A stretch of 64,000 nt of DNA from the NCBI GenBank assembly GCA_013398275.1, contig VZSE01002342.1:1219077-1283076 (forward strand), in the 5' to 3' direction. A program made the position numbers and the translations under genes. The notes beneath the pieces are model-generated. The model did no database searches. It was not told the DNA's origin and saw only the letters and a list, made by a program, of their open reading frames with translations. The stretch comes from Promerops cafer (lineage: Eukaryota; Chordata; Aves; Passeriformes; Nectariniidae). How positions within the stretch are numbered: position 1 is the first letter of the stretch; each line of letters starts with the position of its first letter. Below, piece after piece: positions 13,857 to 27,489 of this stretch.

Positions 13857-14012
13857 CTTCCTCTCCAGCAGCAGAGTTTCCAACAGTCTCCCTTTCCCGG
13901 TCAGTCTGGTTGGAAACTGCACTTCCACTTTTTGTCCTTCGAAGAACACTGAATGCCTTGTTTATTTTTTTAAAAGATCTGCTTCTTATAGTGGAACGTT
14001 CAAAGTGTCGAG
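13857..14012 (-). CDS. LNX1: LNX1 exon: basic linker before PDZ1
   Basis: This 156-base exon encodes p80 residues 210 (split) to the first base of codon 262. The acceptor is GCTGCTGTAG. The split codon A|CT gives T210, followed by R-H-F-E-R-S-T-I-R-S-R-S-F-K-K-I-N-K-A-F. The basic, serine-rich segment continues through S-V-L-R-R-T-K-S-G-S-A-V and is nearly the same as the human LNX1 linker I remember; the following acidic and polar part (to G-E-E) is more divergent. No named domain falls here. The arginine- and serine-rich content could suit phosphorylation or membrane contact, but that is inference. The donor is GTAATG after GAAG. Confidence 0.93.
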
Positions 14013-15625
14013 CTACAGCAGCAGGAAGAAAACAAGTCAATACAGTTCAGCAGTTCTGGTCTAGAACCACAGCATTTCTGCAGCCCTTGGCATATGATGG
14101 GATGTAACATCAGCATCAGGGCTGCCTGTACTTCACCTTTGCCCCTGAATCCTGCTGATAATTCAAGGCTGCACCCACCTGAATCTGGATACAATCACCC
14201 TACCTCAGTCCCACACCCTTGAATTGCCACCTTCTTGTCTGTTTTGCCAACCACATGGAGAAATCTCCTATGATTGGTAGGCTTTGAAAGAATAATCCTC
14301 CATCAAGACAGAATCAGCAGCAATTCTGTGAAAAATACATATAAAAGGAAAAACTACCTGCCCTTCCCAAGCTATACATGTTTAACCAAAAAAGCTGGAA
14401 GTCATTAAAAACTCTTCTTGAAAAAATCCCCACTACTACTACTACTGCCTCAAAACCTTGCAAAGCTTCTAAAGCCACAAATGATTGCCAACTATTTAAT
14501 GTAAAAAAATTCAAATATTATCAGGTGGGAGGGATCAAAAAATCACATATCCTGACTCGTATGGCAATACAAAAGAAAAGTCATAATACTTTCAAAACAT
14601 GTCACTCTTTTCCATCCTGCTAAAGATATCATCATGGCTGTTGCTGTTCTGTCTGTTCCAGCTCTGCATGCTAGCCAAATATTGTAATCTAATAATACAA
14701 CATTCCCTCAAACCAGACTGTGGCCTGTACACTCAATAAAACTGACAGAATTTATTGAGATTCTCATGCTCTCTTCTTGCACCCTTCCTTTCTTCACCTC
14801 TCCAAACCCTGGCACAACAAAAGGATAATGCTTCTCATTTCCTAGTCTTTCTTCATCCCTTCATCCATTTTCGCTACATGCCACTGGCAGCACAAAAGGT
14901 GGGCTTTCCATTTTAGCTTCAGAATCCTCAAATACATGCTTTGAACTCACCATTAACACTTCTGACTCTGGCTTTGGCCAGGCCATGTTTTTCAAACATG
15001 ACACTCATCAGAGACAGGTGCAGTGTCACAAGGTGAAAGATCAAGGCAAAGTTTCCTGATTCAGCTTGTCCCTGACTTGTTATTTCAGCAGGACCAGCTC
15101 CTCTGAACTGCACCTTCCCAAGAAGCTGAAAGATGTCCCCCAAGATCCTAAGGCAGTTCTTAAGGTGCTTTTTTTCCTGAAAACACTTGGCAAATGTGAA
15201 ACACAGTTCCCAACAGGATTTTGGGTAGCTACCCATGTCTGTGGGGGTTAGTCAGACCACCAAGATTTAGTGGAGACACATTACCCAGCTACGCCATCTC
15301 CCCAGCCCATCACACATAACATTTAATCTTCCAACTGAGCTGACTTACCTAAATAATCTTTCTAAAGAGTTGAAGTTTACATGTGTACAGTTAGTCCATC
15401 TTCAGCTTGATGCTACCCCTGGTCAAGCCATTTTTTTTCACCTCAAATCTATTGGGTCACTGAGTGTGCGATTTGATAAACCATGAAAAGTGAAAGCTTT
15501 CGCTTCCCCCACCCCTTTTTTCTTTTTTTTAAAATTTTTTTAATCCTCCAGTGACATATATTTAACAGAAACATGAATGTTGCAAGGGGCTACCAGGCTC
15601 TGAAGTCACCATTTTTGGCTCTTAC
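14013..15625 (-). other. LNX1: LNX1 intron between NPAF and linker exons
   Basis: A 1.6-kb intron running from donor GTAAGA to acceptor GCTGTAG. T- and A-rich low-complexity sequence lies near 15,515-15,545, close to the donor side. I see no gene or classified mobile element. Confidence 0.85.
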
Positions 15626-15867
15626 TTCTGTTGCGGTTGCTGCGGTGCAGGTCTCCGGGGCTGCTACCCAGCTGGCTGTCCTCTGAGGTGGGGCTGAAGG
15701 CCGGGTTCACCAGCCCTGGCTCATCTGTCATTAAGGCGATGGCCGCAGCTGCTGAGAGCTCAGGGCCCAGGGCAGCCACTGCTAAGCTGGAGCCATGGTC
15801 TGGAGAGCAGTCCTGGGAACGCCTCTTCCGTTCCTTGGTAAGGCCATAGTGGGATGCTCCTTTACAT
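15626..15867 (-). CDS. LNX1: LNX1 exon: shared p70/p80 exon with Numb-binding NPAF motif
   Basis: This 242-base exon encodes p80 residues 129 (split) to 210 (split). It is the first exon common to p80 and p70. The acceptor is TTCTCCTTAG; its first base A completes CA|A (Gln) after the RING exon or CT|A (Leu) after the p70 exon. It begins C130-K-G-A-S-H-Y-G-L-T-K-E-R-K-R-R; C130 may complete the zinc finger begun in the RING exon. An alanine-rich stretch leads to M-T-D-E-P-G-L-V and then N183-P-A-F186 (bases 15,696-15,707). In mammalian LNX1 this position is NPAY, the Numb PTB-domain docking site; LNX2 has NPAF. A serine-rich segment ends the exon before donor GTAAGA. Confidence 0.95.
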
Positions 15868-18290
15868 CTAAGGAGAAGGGAGGGAAAGAGAGACATGACA
15901 GCAAGTTGTGTTTAAATGCTGCGTACTTATGGAAATTATCTGGTTCCAAGGAATCACTTGGAGTACAACCTGTGATGATCAGGGTGACCAGTGAAATATG
16001 GATGATTAACAAGAGGGAAAAATGCCAGTGTGTGCTTCAAAGGAGGTGAGTTACCACCTTACATGGGAAGAGTAGTTCTGGTCAAGGAAAAATAGAGAGC
16101 CTCAGCCTTGTGTGTAGTCTTATGTGTACAAATAGTTACTTGGATGCAAGAGGACAAGAATAGCAGGTGGCTAATTAAGCCAGAGGCTACAATCTGTAAC
16201 TTCCTACTTGCTTCTGATTGACAAAGGAGAGTAGGGTGGGGCCTGACAGCTTCTCTGGGTCTGCTAGTGAAATAAAAGGCACCTTACCCAGTCCTGCCTC
16301 CTGAAAAACCCTCCTGGTCACCCGTGTGGTCACATGTGGAGCATGGCACTGTGTCTGTAGAGACTAGAGCAAACAATAAAGGGAGGGCTGAAGGTGGGAG
16401 CTGAACATCTGGGGGCTGCAGGAATCCAGGCCCCACATGGTGCCTGTACAGACCATTTACTACTTGAACTGCATCTGATTAATTGTTTTCAAATTCAGCC
16501 TCAGAGATGAAGTCACCAACTCTGCTATTCCAGCTCACCTGAGACACTAAAATGGGCAGGTCATTGCCTTGACAGAGGAAGAAGTGCAACTTGGGGTAGA
16601 GGATCTCACTGACCCTGCAGCCTCACCAGAGTCAAGGAGGAAGTGCAGAGGTCCCACCAAGGGCTGGGACTCGGCCCTCATGCCAAGGTCCTTGGGCCAG
16701 CCTGGAACTTCACCAGCTTGGGGACCTCAAGGCCAGCTTGGGGACCTTCTAAACTACTTCTGGGGTAAAATCCTCTGTTTCTAGTGGAGAAACACATGTT
16801 CCCAAAACAGCTGAAGACACAGCATTATAAGGGGCAAATTACAAGCCTGCTTTGAAGCAAACTTAGTAATGCTTCCAACTATCTGCTTTAGATTCATCCT
16901 AGACAGCAAAGGCAGGACCATACATGGCATTTCTTTTTTAAGACTCGTGAAAGAAAGTCTGCTTTGAAAAAAATTAAAGGTCACTGTATTCTTCATGAGT
17001 CAGTATTCAATTCAATTCACTTAATTCAATTGAAGGTATAAAATTAAAGCTATAAAATAACTGAAAAGACAGAGTGACCAAGGACACAGCACCTGTGACT
17101 TCACCAGCACCACTTCTGCCCAGTGCCAACCCACTAGAACCACATTCAGTGCATTAACAAAAACCCCTGTCTTTTAATCATAATCTAATGAGCTTGGCCT
17201 ACTTTCAGTTACTATTATCCCTTTCTTCATAGTGAAGGCTAACTGATGACTTTCATGAAAGTGCCCTGTAGGACAAACACACAGAAATAGCTGCAGAAAC
17301 CCCTAGGGATAGAAAGCTCTTCGTAATATATGGCATGCACAAAAGGCAATGCATAATACATACAGTATACAACGCTAGTGGGCTAAGTGTCATGAAAAGA
17401 AGTAGTACACTGAACAGAAGACTTGGAAAAGAAATGATTATGGAAGAAGTTCCTGAGACAAAAAGATGATATGAGGAGATGTCATAGAGCTCTCTGTATC
17501 AGCTTCAGAGTAGCAGTTCAATTTCTATCATGGTACTGACTTTTGATGAGACAATTGAATTCGAACCTTTTTTTGGCACTAGATTATGGTTTACCATCAT
17601 TTATTTCATGCTGCTTCTGACAAGTTTTATCTTAAAGAGGGGAAAAATACCCAAACCAAACTCTGTCATATTGATGCAACTGTATAAGGGTTATTTATAT
17701 GCTTTAAGGCTTGGATAGGAATGGCTGTAACAGAAGTTATTTCTGAAACTTTTCACAAGCAAAATGGGTATCTCAGAAGAAAATACTTTTATGGAAGAGA
17801 TGATTGGTCAACTACTTCAAAAGACCAATGAAAAGCCATTTGAGGGATCCATTGCAAGGCAAGACTGCAACAGTAATCGTGTAAAGAAAGGAAGAGCTCT
17901 CCTGCCTCCATTGCAGCAGGTATTTTTCTATTTCTTTTCAGATTTTCTCACTCCCCCAGAACCCTAAACCATGGCAGGATGGTCTCCTTTAGATTTCATG
18001 GGAAGCAGAAGCACAAAGGCCTTTTCCTCTTGCTACTCACCTAAACTTCTTTGACACTGTTTTGGAAACCTATCCTGGACATCTTCCTCTTGCAGTGAAG
18101 TCACATTTGCTAATGCAGCCTGTGAATGCTTGACAAAATAGTTTAAATATAGTCTAAAAACCCAACACAAAGAAGTGGCTTTGGGGAGAATTCTTTGCTG
18201 TTCTCAGAAGACAACCTCTGCTTTACAACAATCTTGCAAAGATTCAGAATATAGTAAGAGATATTCCTACTCCTCCTTATTTTATTTCAT

Positions 18291-18330
18291 TTTTCCTATG
18301 TCAATAAAGTTTTTCCTATCTCAATAAAGT
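18291..18330. repeat. Two-copy 20-bp tandem duplication
   Basis: The unit TTTTCCTATGTCAATAAAGT is followed immediately by a copy differing at one base (G to C). Each copy contains AATAAA on the plus strand, antisense to LNX1. No transcript end is otherwise indicated, so these need not act as poly(A) signals. Confidence 0.8.
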
Positions 18331-19917
18331 TTCAGTGGCTGATACTAGAACACCAGCCTTGTGAATGGGTTCTCAAATGCAGATGGTTTTTTTATCTGGT
18401 AGGTTCTATGAAGATCAAATGATGACCAGAAGTGGCTCTGCCCAAAGATTCCTAGCTCTTTAGATTCAGTCACTGCCTGGTGCCCATCTGCAGTTCATTG
18501 CTACAGCCTTCCCTTTCTGTGGAAATCCTCACTGCTGCTGGCTGCACTGCAGACACACAGTCAACAGCTTTATTCCAACAGCAATGAATGGAAGACAGCT
18601 ACTTTGAATGTAGAGAGGACTGACACAGATTAAGATGCGGCTTATTGGAGAAGACAAGTTGTCATGATACAAAGCCCAAAGAATATCTTTCTAGCTCTGC
18701 CAGAAATAGTTAAAGAAGAACCAGAGCTCTTCAAGTATGATCACTGAAGCTATTTCTTAAATAATTGTGGCAGGCATAAATGAAAGCAAATCAAGACCTT
18801 TCTTCAGATTAACACAGTGTCCTTGAAGAAGAAAAAAAAAAGTCCCAAGACCTCAAGCTTGTAATAAAATTTGCAGCAGCATCTCTTCACTTTCATTGTT
18901 TTGCTTGTGCTGACACTGCTGTGATAACAGAAAACAGAAGAGACGACTGTCTAAGTGGAATCATATTTATAGTGTTTAAGCTACATTTTTCCATATGGTT
19001 GGATTTGGCTCCCAGGAAAGAGAGAAACATGAAACAGCTACATGCCAGTAGTAATTAGCTCTCTCATTGTGAGTATTAATCACAATGCCTGGTTTGCAGC
19101 TGGATGAGTGGGATACCTGATTAACATAGCCAGTCAGAAAGTGAACTCAACGCTGTCTGCAGGCCAAGGTGAACTACAGATTTATGTTCCTTCTCAGTCG
19201 TGCCGGACAGTGAGTACATCTGTGCAGCCTTATGATACTGAAACAATTTGAAGGCCAAACCCCAGAGAGATAAACAGACATGAATAATGTGTTTGTGCCA
19301 TTAAAGTAGTGTCACTAGGTGCATACAGGAAAGAGAAAATAGTTTCTTCTGTTTGCACAGCCTCTTTTATGAAACAGATATCTACTGTCTGAAATTCTGG
19401 CTGTATGAGCTAAGCACTGGTATGAGAGCAGTGGTGGCTGCTGAAATTTCACCCAGGGCTGCAATTCTGGCTGGTATCAACACTGGCAGCCACAGGGCAA
19501 TCTTTGCCCTGCACCCTGTTCCACACTCAAGGGAGACTCTGCACTCCAGGCTTCAGGAACAGCACATCCCAAGAGCCAGAGCAAGGAGATCCAAAATCCT
19601 GTGCTAGCCTTAACTTGGTCCTACTATTTGTAAAAACAGCCTTCAGTTAAACTCAAGGCCGACAGAAACATATTCACATCATTTGAAATTCAAATTAAAA
19701 CAGTGGTTTGAAAAGAGAGTTCTCCTTGCAGCATCCCTGACTTGCACAGCAAAGGAGGAATTGAAAGTAAGAGTGACCTCAAGGGTTTCAATTACGCAGG
19801 CTGACATAGGGAAAAAATGCAAAGCCAAAACATAAGCAAGGACAACTGCATGGATTTTTTTCACCTCTCTTCTAGTGATCTAAATAAAACAATTCCACAG
19901 GTAAAACAATATATGTT

Positions 19918-19995
19918 TGCCCATGGCAGGGGAACTGGAACTAGATGATCTTTATGGTTCCTTCCAACACAAACCATTCTATGATTCTATGATTT
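19918..19995 (+). mobile_element. CR1 retroposon fragment, 3' end
   Basis: The sequence reads like the 3' terminus of an avian CR1 LINE: CATGGCAGGGGAACTGGAAC, then TAGATGATCTTTATGG, then TTCCTTCCAACACAAACC, ending in ATTCTATGATTCTATGATT. The octamer repeat marks the true 3' end, so only about 80 bases of a 5'-truncated copy remain. It is antisense to LNX1. Confidence 0.85.
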
Positions 19996-22900
19996 ATAAT
20001 GCATGTGTTCTTAAAAATGCCCTGCCTTCTGTGTCACTTCACAATCACTGCCTGGACATGAAACTGGGGAAAAAAGTGAATCTGAAGAGTCACAGTGGTT
20101 GTGACCCAGGCCCGACACAAATAAATAGAGCAGGAACCCTCCCCTGCCCAGTTCCAGTAGTGTTTTCTCAACCTCACTTCCAGCACCACTCATATTTTGG
20201 AGCTGTTTTGCTTTAGTGCAGAAGCAGCGGATACATTGTTGGAATGCAATTAAGAATAATGTATACGAAGCACTTTAGATTGCCCATCAGAAGAAAATAC
20301 TGCATAATGGGCCGTCATTGCTGTTCCAAAGCTGAACCCTGATCAGGGTAGATGAGTACGTTTCAGCTATGGTCTCACTGCGAGCAGCCTCATCCCTGTG
20401 TAATTTGGTCTTGACACAAGCTGGGGTCCAAAGTATCAACAGAGTGTACCATACCCCTGTTACACAAACTCCCTGAATGCTCTAGCACCCATAAACTGAT
20501 CCAGTGGAAAGGATGATGGAGAAATCAAAGCTGATCAAGCAGGAGCGTCCTGGATAACCTGGTGCTGATAACCTCTCTTGTGAGACTGGTGAGAGGTTCC
20601 TGCTGTGCCTGGGAAGAAAGGAGAGATGGGGTTTAATTGGAGAGGTTGACTCACAAGAAGGTGTTGAGGTGTTGACAATTCCTGCCTCACAGGAACCATT
20701 CACACCATATGTGCATTAGCAGTGACAGTAGTTCAAACATAACCCAAACACGAACCACATGGAATTCAGGCCAAAGACTTTAAAGTTTTCTGAAACTCCA
20801 TCACATGGGAATGAAGTGACTTGATCAGTTCTCAGACAGGGCTAACACCAACTCTTCTGATCTCACTTTTGCCAACAGTGCACCAAGAAATGGAGTCAAG
20901 TACGAAAAAGAAGCAAGGCACGTGAACTCCCACTACATTCCATGTTACAGATACAAGCTAAAATGCAGCAAGTACATGATCTCCCATCCAGTCCAACCAT
21001 ACTGGTGCATAAGAGGTCAGGGACATCAATATCTTTGGCAGTGAAGGTGACCACTACCCTGCTGCTCTTTGAACCTGACGACATTGTAATATCCTTGCTC
21101 AGAAAACTAGCTTCTGTTCATCCTGGTCCTATGTACAAAATTGCCCTTTTTTTCTTTTTCTGCTATATAGGGAAATCAATCCTGGAACAGAGCACTTCAC
21201 AGAAATGATTTTTCCTTGGTAATTCTGAGTTCCTGCAAGGATTAACTATTGTGTGAATGTTGCATATGGAAAAAAGCTTCATAAGTACCTGATTTTTTTA
21301 ATGCATGTGCCTTTTCTGCTTTCTGTGAAGAACTGCCTCATGACAAGAACAATCCTCAAGCTACTGTAATCATCAGCTATGACTAGAAGGTCCAGCCTAC
21401 ATTAAACCTTACTCAATACTGATAAAGAAGGGAATGAGCCATATAAAAAGCAAAGCTTAAACTTCTGGATTACAGTTTCCAGTGAACATTTGCTGAAAGA
21501 CAGGCTGCAAAACCCATATCTAAGCAGGCAACTAGAAACAGGCTGATCTGCACCTGCACTTGAATTTCATAATGCCAGCAATATTTCCAGGTGCTTGCCA
21601 CTGCTGTTCTGTGCACTCTGTACCCTGGCATTGATGCACTTGTATATCCTCTCCCTGATGATCTCTCAGTGTCAGAGACTTGCCATCTTGTTTGGAGAAA
21701 AAAAATGCATATTTTTCACTTAAGTGGGGAATTGTCCCAGTTACTACTGCTCTTTCACTTCAATAACCCTGTAAACAAAAGCCTTTTAGAGACAGCTTCC
21801 TGACACCTGGGGCATCAGGGCTGGCTGGGAGGGCAGCATGGGTCTGTGGCATGATCCCTGCTGCCTCTGGAGGGCTGAGGATCAGCAATTCCTTTCTACG
21901 GTTCCATAAACACTGCTCTTCTTGGTGTCAGCACAGAGATAGCTATGATAGAAATTAAGATGAGGCAAATGGCTTCTCTGTCTAGCTGTCAGAGAGATTT
22001 TCTCATGTTATTTGCTCTCTATTGTCAGCCAGAGGCCTTTGCTATAGTAAAAGCACATAATAGATTTAGTGGTTCTGTATTTCTGCATTACTAGTCTCTA
22101 AATATTTATAAAGGTCCTCATAACATTTATTGTTTTAAGCTAAAGTTATTTAGCTTAAATACTTTCCCACAAGATAGGAAAACCTCTCACATATTTTTCT
22201 GTTTCAGTTTAATTTCTGCATATTCCCGTTATGATTTCCTAAGGGTTTTTTCTACACTTTTTGTTTTAATGAAGACATCACAATTCAATAAATTCTGGAA
22301 AGCTACCTTACTAGCAAAGTCTAAAATTGTGCTTTGTCCTATCTGTAAAGATCTGACCCCAGGGAAGGGCTGTCATTTTCACAATGCTTTTGCACTAAGG
22401 TGCTGTCAAACATAATATATTTGTGCATTATATAAGGAACGTGCGCAGGAGTATCTGTATACTTATATTTCCACATCAGCTACTCTGTATGAAATTGGGT
22501 CCACCACTAGAAAAAGGAGTTATAGTTCTCAAAGATTAAAAAGGTAAGTTTTTTTAAGCATATGAGGAAAAAAAATATTGAGCATTCTTGATAATTACAA
22601 TTTAGTCATCAGCTATAGTGACAAACTCCCGTTTCTGCGATTTGTTTACTGAGAGGGAGGAGCAAGCGTGGCTTGTAATCATGTTTCAGGCCCTTGGAAG
22701 TATTTTGCATTGATGAAGAACAGAATCACAGTTCAGAGTTCAGACCACACAGTTTCCAAAACTACCAATGGACAAAGACTTGGTGTCAGACACAAACTGA
22801 ACAAGCATTCAATGAAAACCAAATACCTATTTCATATTTGACTGCTCATACTGAAAAAAGGGGGGAATCTCCATATTTCCTACTAGTTTTCAGGAGAGTT

Positions 22901-25010
22901 GAAAGAACTTGGAACATATTTTTAATCTTAAATATAACGTAGAGCCTAAATTTCATGTGCATGCTAGCAAAGTATCATCTAACATGAGGTCATGTTGAAG
23001 ATTTTTTTCCCTCCTTCTCTTTAAAACTCAGAAGGTTGTATTTCAACCACCATCTTGAGCTTCTATTATGAAATGTTTTAAAAGGCCCATTAGCATCTAT
23101 CATGGGAATAGGGAATTGGAAGGAACTGGAAAACAATATTAGTTGCCTGCAATTGCAGACAAAAATCATGGCTGGGATTATTGTGCAATGATCCCAGTTA
23201 TTGTTGGGACTAAGTACAAATTGTTGGTCCAGATCATGTTCTCTTTCTCTCCTGACACTTCTTTCAGGCCATTATTTTGTCACTGATGGTTTTGAAACCA
23301 CAACTGAACTGGTTTTTCTTCAAGGTGGGATTACAACTTCAGTTTCTAGTCTTAAAGCAATCCAACGAATTTCAACTGTCTTATATATAGGAGAATGAAG
23401 TTGTAAATTACTAGAGAGAGCTGAGGTGGGCAAGTTAGCACCACCAGGCTGGAAATTCAACTTTTTTTTACAGGTTAGCACACCTTGTATTTGCTTAACA
23501 TAAGTACTTCTTTAGAGAAGCCAATATTCACAATTGACTTTGTGAATATTGCTTTTGCTTCACCTTCTATGTCCCTTTCCCTGTGTTCAAGTGACAAATG
23601 CTCTGAGAATGCACAAAGGCATCAGCAGACTGTTCCCACTGCTCACATAAGGCGTAGCCTTGAGTTGCTTCTAGAGCCTCTAATACTGCCTTTAAATGTA
23701 ATGCTTGTAGAGCACAAGTAGACCTGGAGCTACGAAACTGAGGAGTTAAGCAGGGTGGAAGACTGCAGTCTATTCTTCATTATTTACTCCTAGATTACAA
23801 ACAAACTTATTTGCCTACGTTACTCCTAAACAAACATTTGTCATCACAGAGAAGATACTGGCCAGATGTACAGTACCAGAGTGATCTTGTGTGATACAAA
23901 ACAACAGCAGTATTTATTTATACTGAACTTAATTGAAGACTGGAGCTCCCAAGGAGTGATCTACATATCTCATGCAATCTACTCACACCACCTGACACAA
24001 GCAAGGAAAACAGAGGTAGTACACTATCTCTAATTCCAGGTGCTCAGGTACTGACACAGCAAGGAACCTATGAGTACTTGGTTAGGAGGATTCAGAGCAA
24101 AATAAGAGAGAAAAACAAGACACATGGGACTAGCAGTTTTGAGCTCGTGAGAGCCTGTAAACCTTGCTGATGGTTTGTAATACTTATAGCATTCAACAAA
24201 TAATACATGATTTAAACCCACTAATCCTGTCTAAGTGCTGTATTAAAGTACTGAAGTACTAAAAACTCTCCTTGACTTCAGCAGAAATGGAGCTTGATGA
24301 AAACTTTACCAGGAGCTTTCATCACCCTTCAGAATTGTATTATTACCTATGAAACATACTTAAAAGATTCAGCTTTTACCACTTAAAGAACGGTCAAACT
24401 TGAATATTTTTCCAAAAGAAAATGAGAAACCACAAATTAGAAAGAGAGTTTTCTTCATGGAAAATGTAGGTACTTAGCAATATTTGCACATTCTTTTATC
24501 TACAGAAGTTGTGCATGAGGGAGCAATCACAAGTAATGTGTATCAGTTGGGTATTTAGAAAGCAACCTAAGATCTGGCATGAGCAGCTCTGAGCTTCAGA
24601 TCTGCTTTTCAAGTCCATCCAAAAGCACTCAATGAACTAGCACCCAGCCAGCAATCTTGACCACTGATTTTGCCTCATACTAATAAAATAATGATAATAC
24701 AACCTTTTTACATTAGGAATTGAGATCGTATATAACAAAGCTGCAGCAGGATCACTAAAAATACTCCTCATTTAGAACATTAACTAAAAAATGAGCCTAA
24801 GGAAAATCACAGCATATATATACAAAGGCTCAAAAATTGCTGCTACAATCAGGTTATCTGTGACAAAAATAACAAGTAGGAAGACAAAGGAATTCTCGAG
24901 GCATTGGAATGCTCTTTCTCATAGTGCCACACAATCCAATACACTACATTTTTCAAATTATGTAGGTACACATATAATTACTGTTAAGAATAAGCATTCA
25001 ATCTGTTGAT

Positions 25011-25056
25011 TCATATATTTTTCACATTTATTGTTCATATGCTTTTCACGTTTATT
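25011..25056. repeat. Diverged two-copy tandem repeat
   Basis: Two consecutive copies of about 22 bases share TTTTCAC(A/G)TTTATTGTTC, with a few mismatches. It is a short local duplication in intron with no evident function. Confidence 0.6.
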
Positions 25057-26534
25057 GTTCGGTCTTTTGATCACCAGATTATATTCAACAGGTATAACTA
25101 GTCTCCTGGAACTTAATATCTCAGCATTGTCTTCCCCTCCTACTATCCCCACCTATGCTATAAAAGCTGTGTGATGATGCAGTGACCAAAATATGTTTGC
25201 AATGGGACAAGTGGGGTTGGTTTTTTAACCAGACTGACAGGATCAGCTTAACCCGAATTCTTGCAGCTACAGACAGAAAAGCCTGACAGACAGAAACTTT
25301 GTATTTACACATACTTAGCATGCATTTATTTTTAAAATAAAACTAATTACAATATCTGCTGTGTCACAGACTCAGCAAGCCAGCACTATTGAGAGCAGGT
25401 GTGAGGCTTCTGTTGGCAAAAAGAAGTAACATATGCCCATAAGTCTCTAAATATAATAAAAAGAGAACACTGTGTTCAGTTTCAAGATGTTTTCAACCCA
25501 AGGCTTGGGTTTACTACTATGTTCTCCACTGGAATTTGAAATTGCAGGAAATAATGGAGTTACATCCAGTAAATAACAAATGGTGTCTTTATACAATCTT
25601 ATTCACAGAACATGCTGTGGACAGCCATCCACAGGTCTAGCTCTGGTGGCACTTGTCTCTGACCACTGTGACCCAAAAGTCACATAAGATATCTTTTAGG
25701 TCAGCATGGATATCTAAATTATATTGCTAACACATCTTAGTACATATCACGCTCTAAACACATCTTTGCTTCCTCATAGGAAGGTCACAAAAAAGGAGGT
25801 CTCAGCACACCTCAGCAGCTGAAAAAGTGCAGAGATCCCTGCCAGATGCCTGTCTTAAGCAAACATCTCTGCCAGTACAACTAAGAAGCTTCTTAAGATG
25901 TCACAAATGTTTCCCATATTCTTATGAAATCTAATGTCTAATATTCAACAAGGACCCCAAATATGCCCTGTAAGTAAACTGCATTGCAGTCTTCTCTTTT
26001 GCACATATGATTAGAAGAGAGTGGATCAGAGGGACATTACAAGGCCAGTTTTCAGAACAAATCCCCCCAGACCCATTGAGCATGCAAAAATCTTCACTGC
26101 TTGTGCTTTATGGGTTCCAGCCAGTTGAATATGAAATATTTCAGTGAGATATTTCACCCATCCATTAAAATAAACACACATTGTAAAAACATTTAGGGGC
26201 TTCAGAAAGTCCAAATCCAGCCACAGCACAAGTATGGCTGGAATGTTGTTTGTAGTCTCCTGAAAGCTCACATAGTAGGAAATGCTCACTTATGTTGTAA
26301 AAATTGTGAAAATTTCTTTTTTTTGGAACACACTTTTATAACAGAACTATCAGAAGTACTTTTAACCTGAGTTCCTTTACCCAAATCTGAAAAAAGCCTA
26401 ATCCACTCACCCTTTTCCCCACATAGGCACCTACAGGCAGTGCTGTGTCCAATATCATGGAAAGCACCCAAGAGAGCAGTGATGTGCCTTCCCTCCTGTT
26501 GCATGCAGACCACTGTCAGTTCTCGCTTGCCAGG

Positions 26535-26630
26535 GGAAGCCGAAGGAGCTCACACCCTCCCACCTCAGTTTTCAGAAGTGCTCTAACCACTAAAGCTCAG
26601 GTTGGGATAAGGCTGATTTCTGCTCCTCCC
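26535..26630. repeat. Possible ancient retroposon relic
   Basis: The stretch includes CACCTCAGTTTTCAGAAG followed by GTGCTCTAACCACTAAAGC. The second phrase closely recalls the tail of old MIR/L3-like amniote elements (AGTGCTCTAACCACTA). This is recognition from memory of one diagnostic phrase, so the family call is weak. Confidence 0.35.
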
Positions 26631-27096
26631 GCTGAAGCTTATTCAGAGAGGTGAATTAAGCAAGAGGGAGACCAGTGCTGCATCCAAATGAAAAACTGGT
26701 GCATAGGGAGGGAGAAACTGTGTCCTGCTTCAGAGCCTGCTGTGGCTTTTCAGTTGAATTTGAGGGAGGATCACAGGAAAGGCACTCTCCTCTTCGTCCA
26801 GCCAGTATCTTGGGGAGAGTCTGGCAATACCAGCAAGGCCCACAAGCACATCTTCATTCTGAAGCTGAAGAAATGGCCTTAGAGGCTTCAGATACAGGTT
26901 GAGAACCTCTCTGGAAAATTGTGTATTGTTTTCTCAGATCACCAGGATATAACTGGTGAATCAAGGAATAAAACACAAAAATTAAAGTGCAAGCAAGAAT
27001 TCAACCTTGAAAGTCCTTAAGGAAAAAAAGATGCCTTCATAAGTGGGTACCATATTACCAACAACACAAAATGCATATCCCTGACAAAGAAAAGTA

Positions 27097-27402
27097 CCAT
27101 AAAATCATAGGAGAGCCTAGGCTGGAAGAAACCCCAACAGATCATGTTGTCCAACCTTTCATGTGAGAGGAAGCCTAGATGAGATTATCAAACATCCTCT
27201 CCAAATCTCTAAGTGATAAAACTTTTATCTGAAGTGATTAACCTTAAGCATCTTGAAAACCTTCAGTGATGGGAACTCAACTATGTCCCTGGGGATGTTC
27301 TTCCAGTGAACAATTGTACTCACAGTGAAAAAAAGGAGGAGGAGAAAACAATTCCTTTAAACCAATTTTTCTCAGGCTGTTGCTCCTTCATACTCCTTAG
27401 CT
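27097..27402 (-). mobile_element. CR1 retroposon fragment, diverged
   Basis: On the minus strand this is a 5'-truncated CR1 copy. In plus-strand reading it begins AAAATCATAGGAGAGCCTAG and GCTGGAAGAAACC, then CAGATCATGTTGTCCAACC, and later ATGTCCCTGGGGATGTTCTTCCAGTG and CTCACAGTGAAAAAAAGG, each a recognisable but mutated CR1 phrase. It appears more diverged than the neighbour at 27,490. Confidence 0.8.
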
Positions 27403-27489
27403 TACAGATTTTACATATTTCTTTAGGTTTTCTTAGTCACTTCTATTCTCTCAGATTTCATGCTATTTTTGCATTGTATAAATAAGAGA

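Noticed and set aside
17558..17570. AATTCGAACCTTT, like a tRNA B box
   Set aside because: No A box at suitable spacing and no cloverleaf could be drawn.
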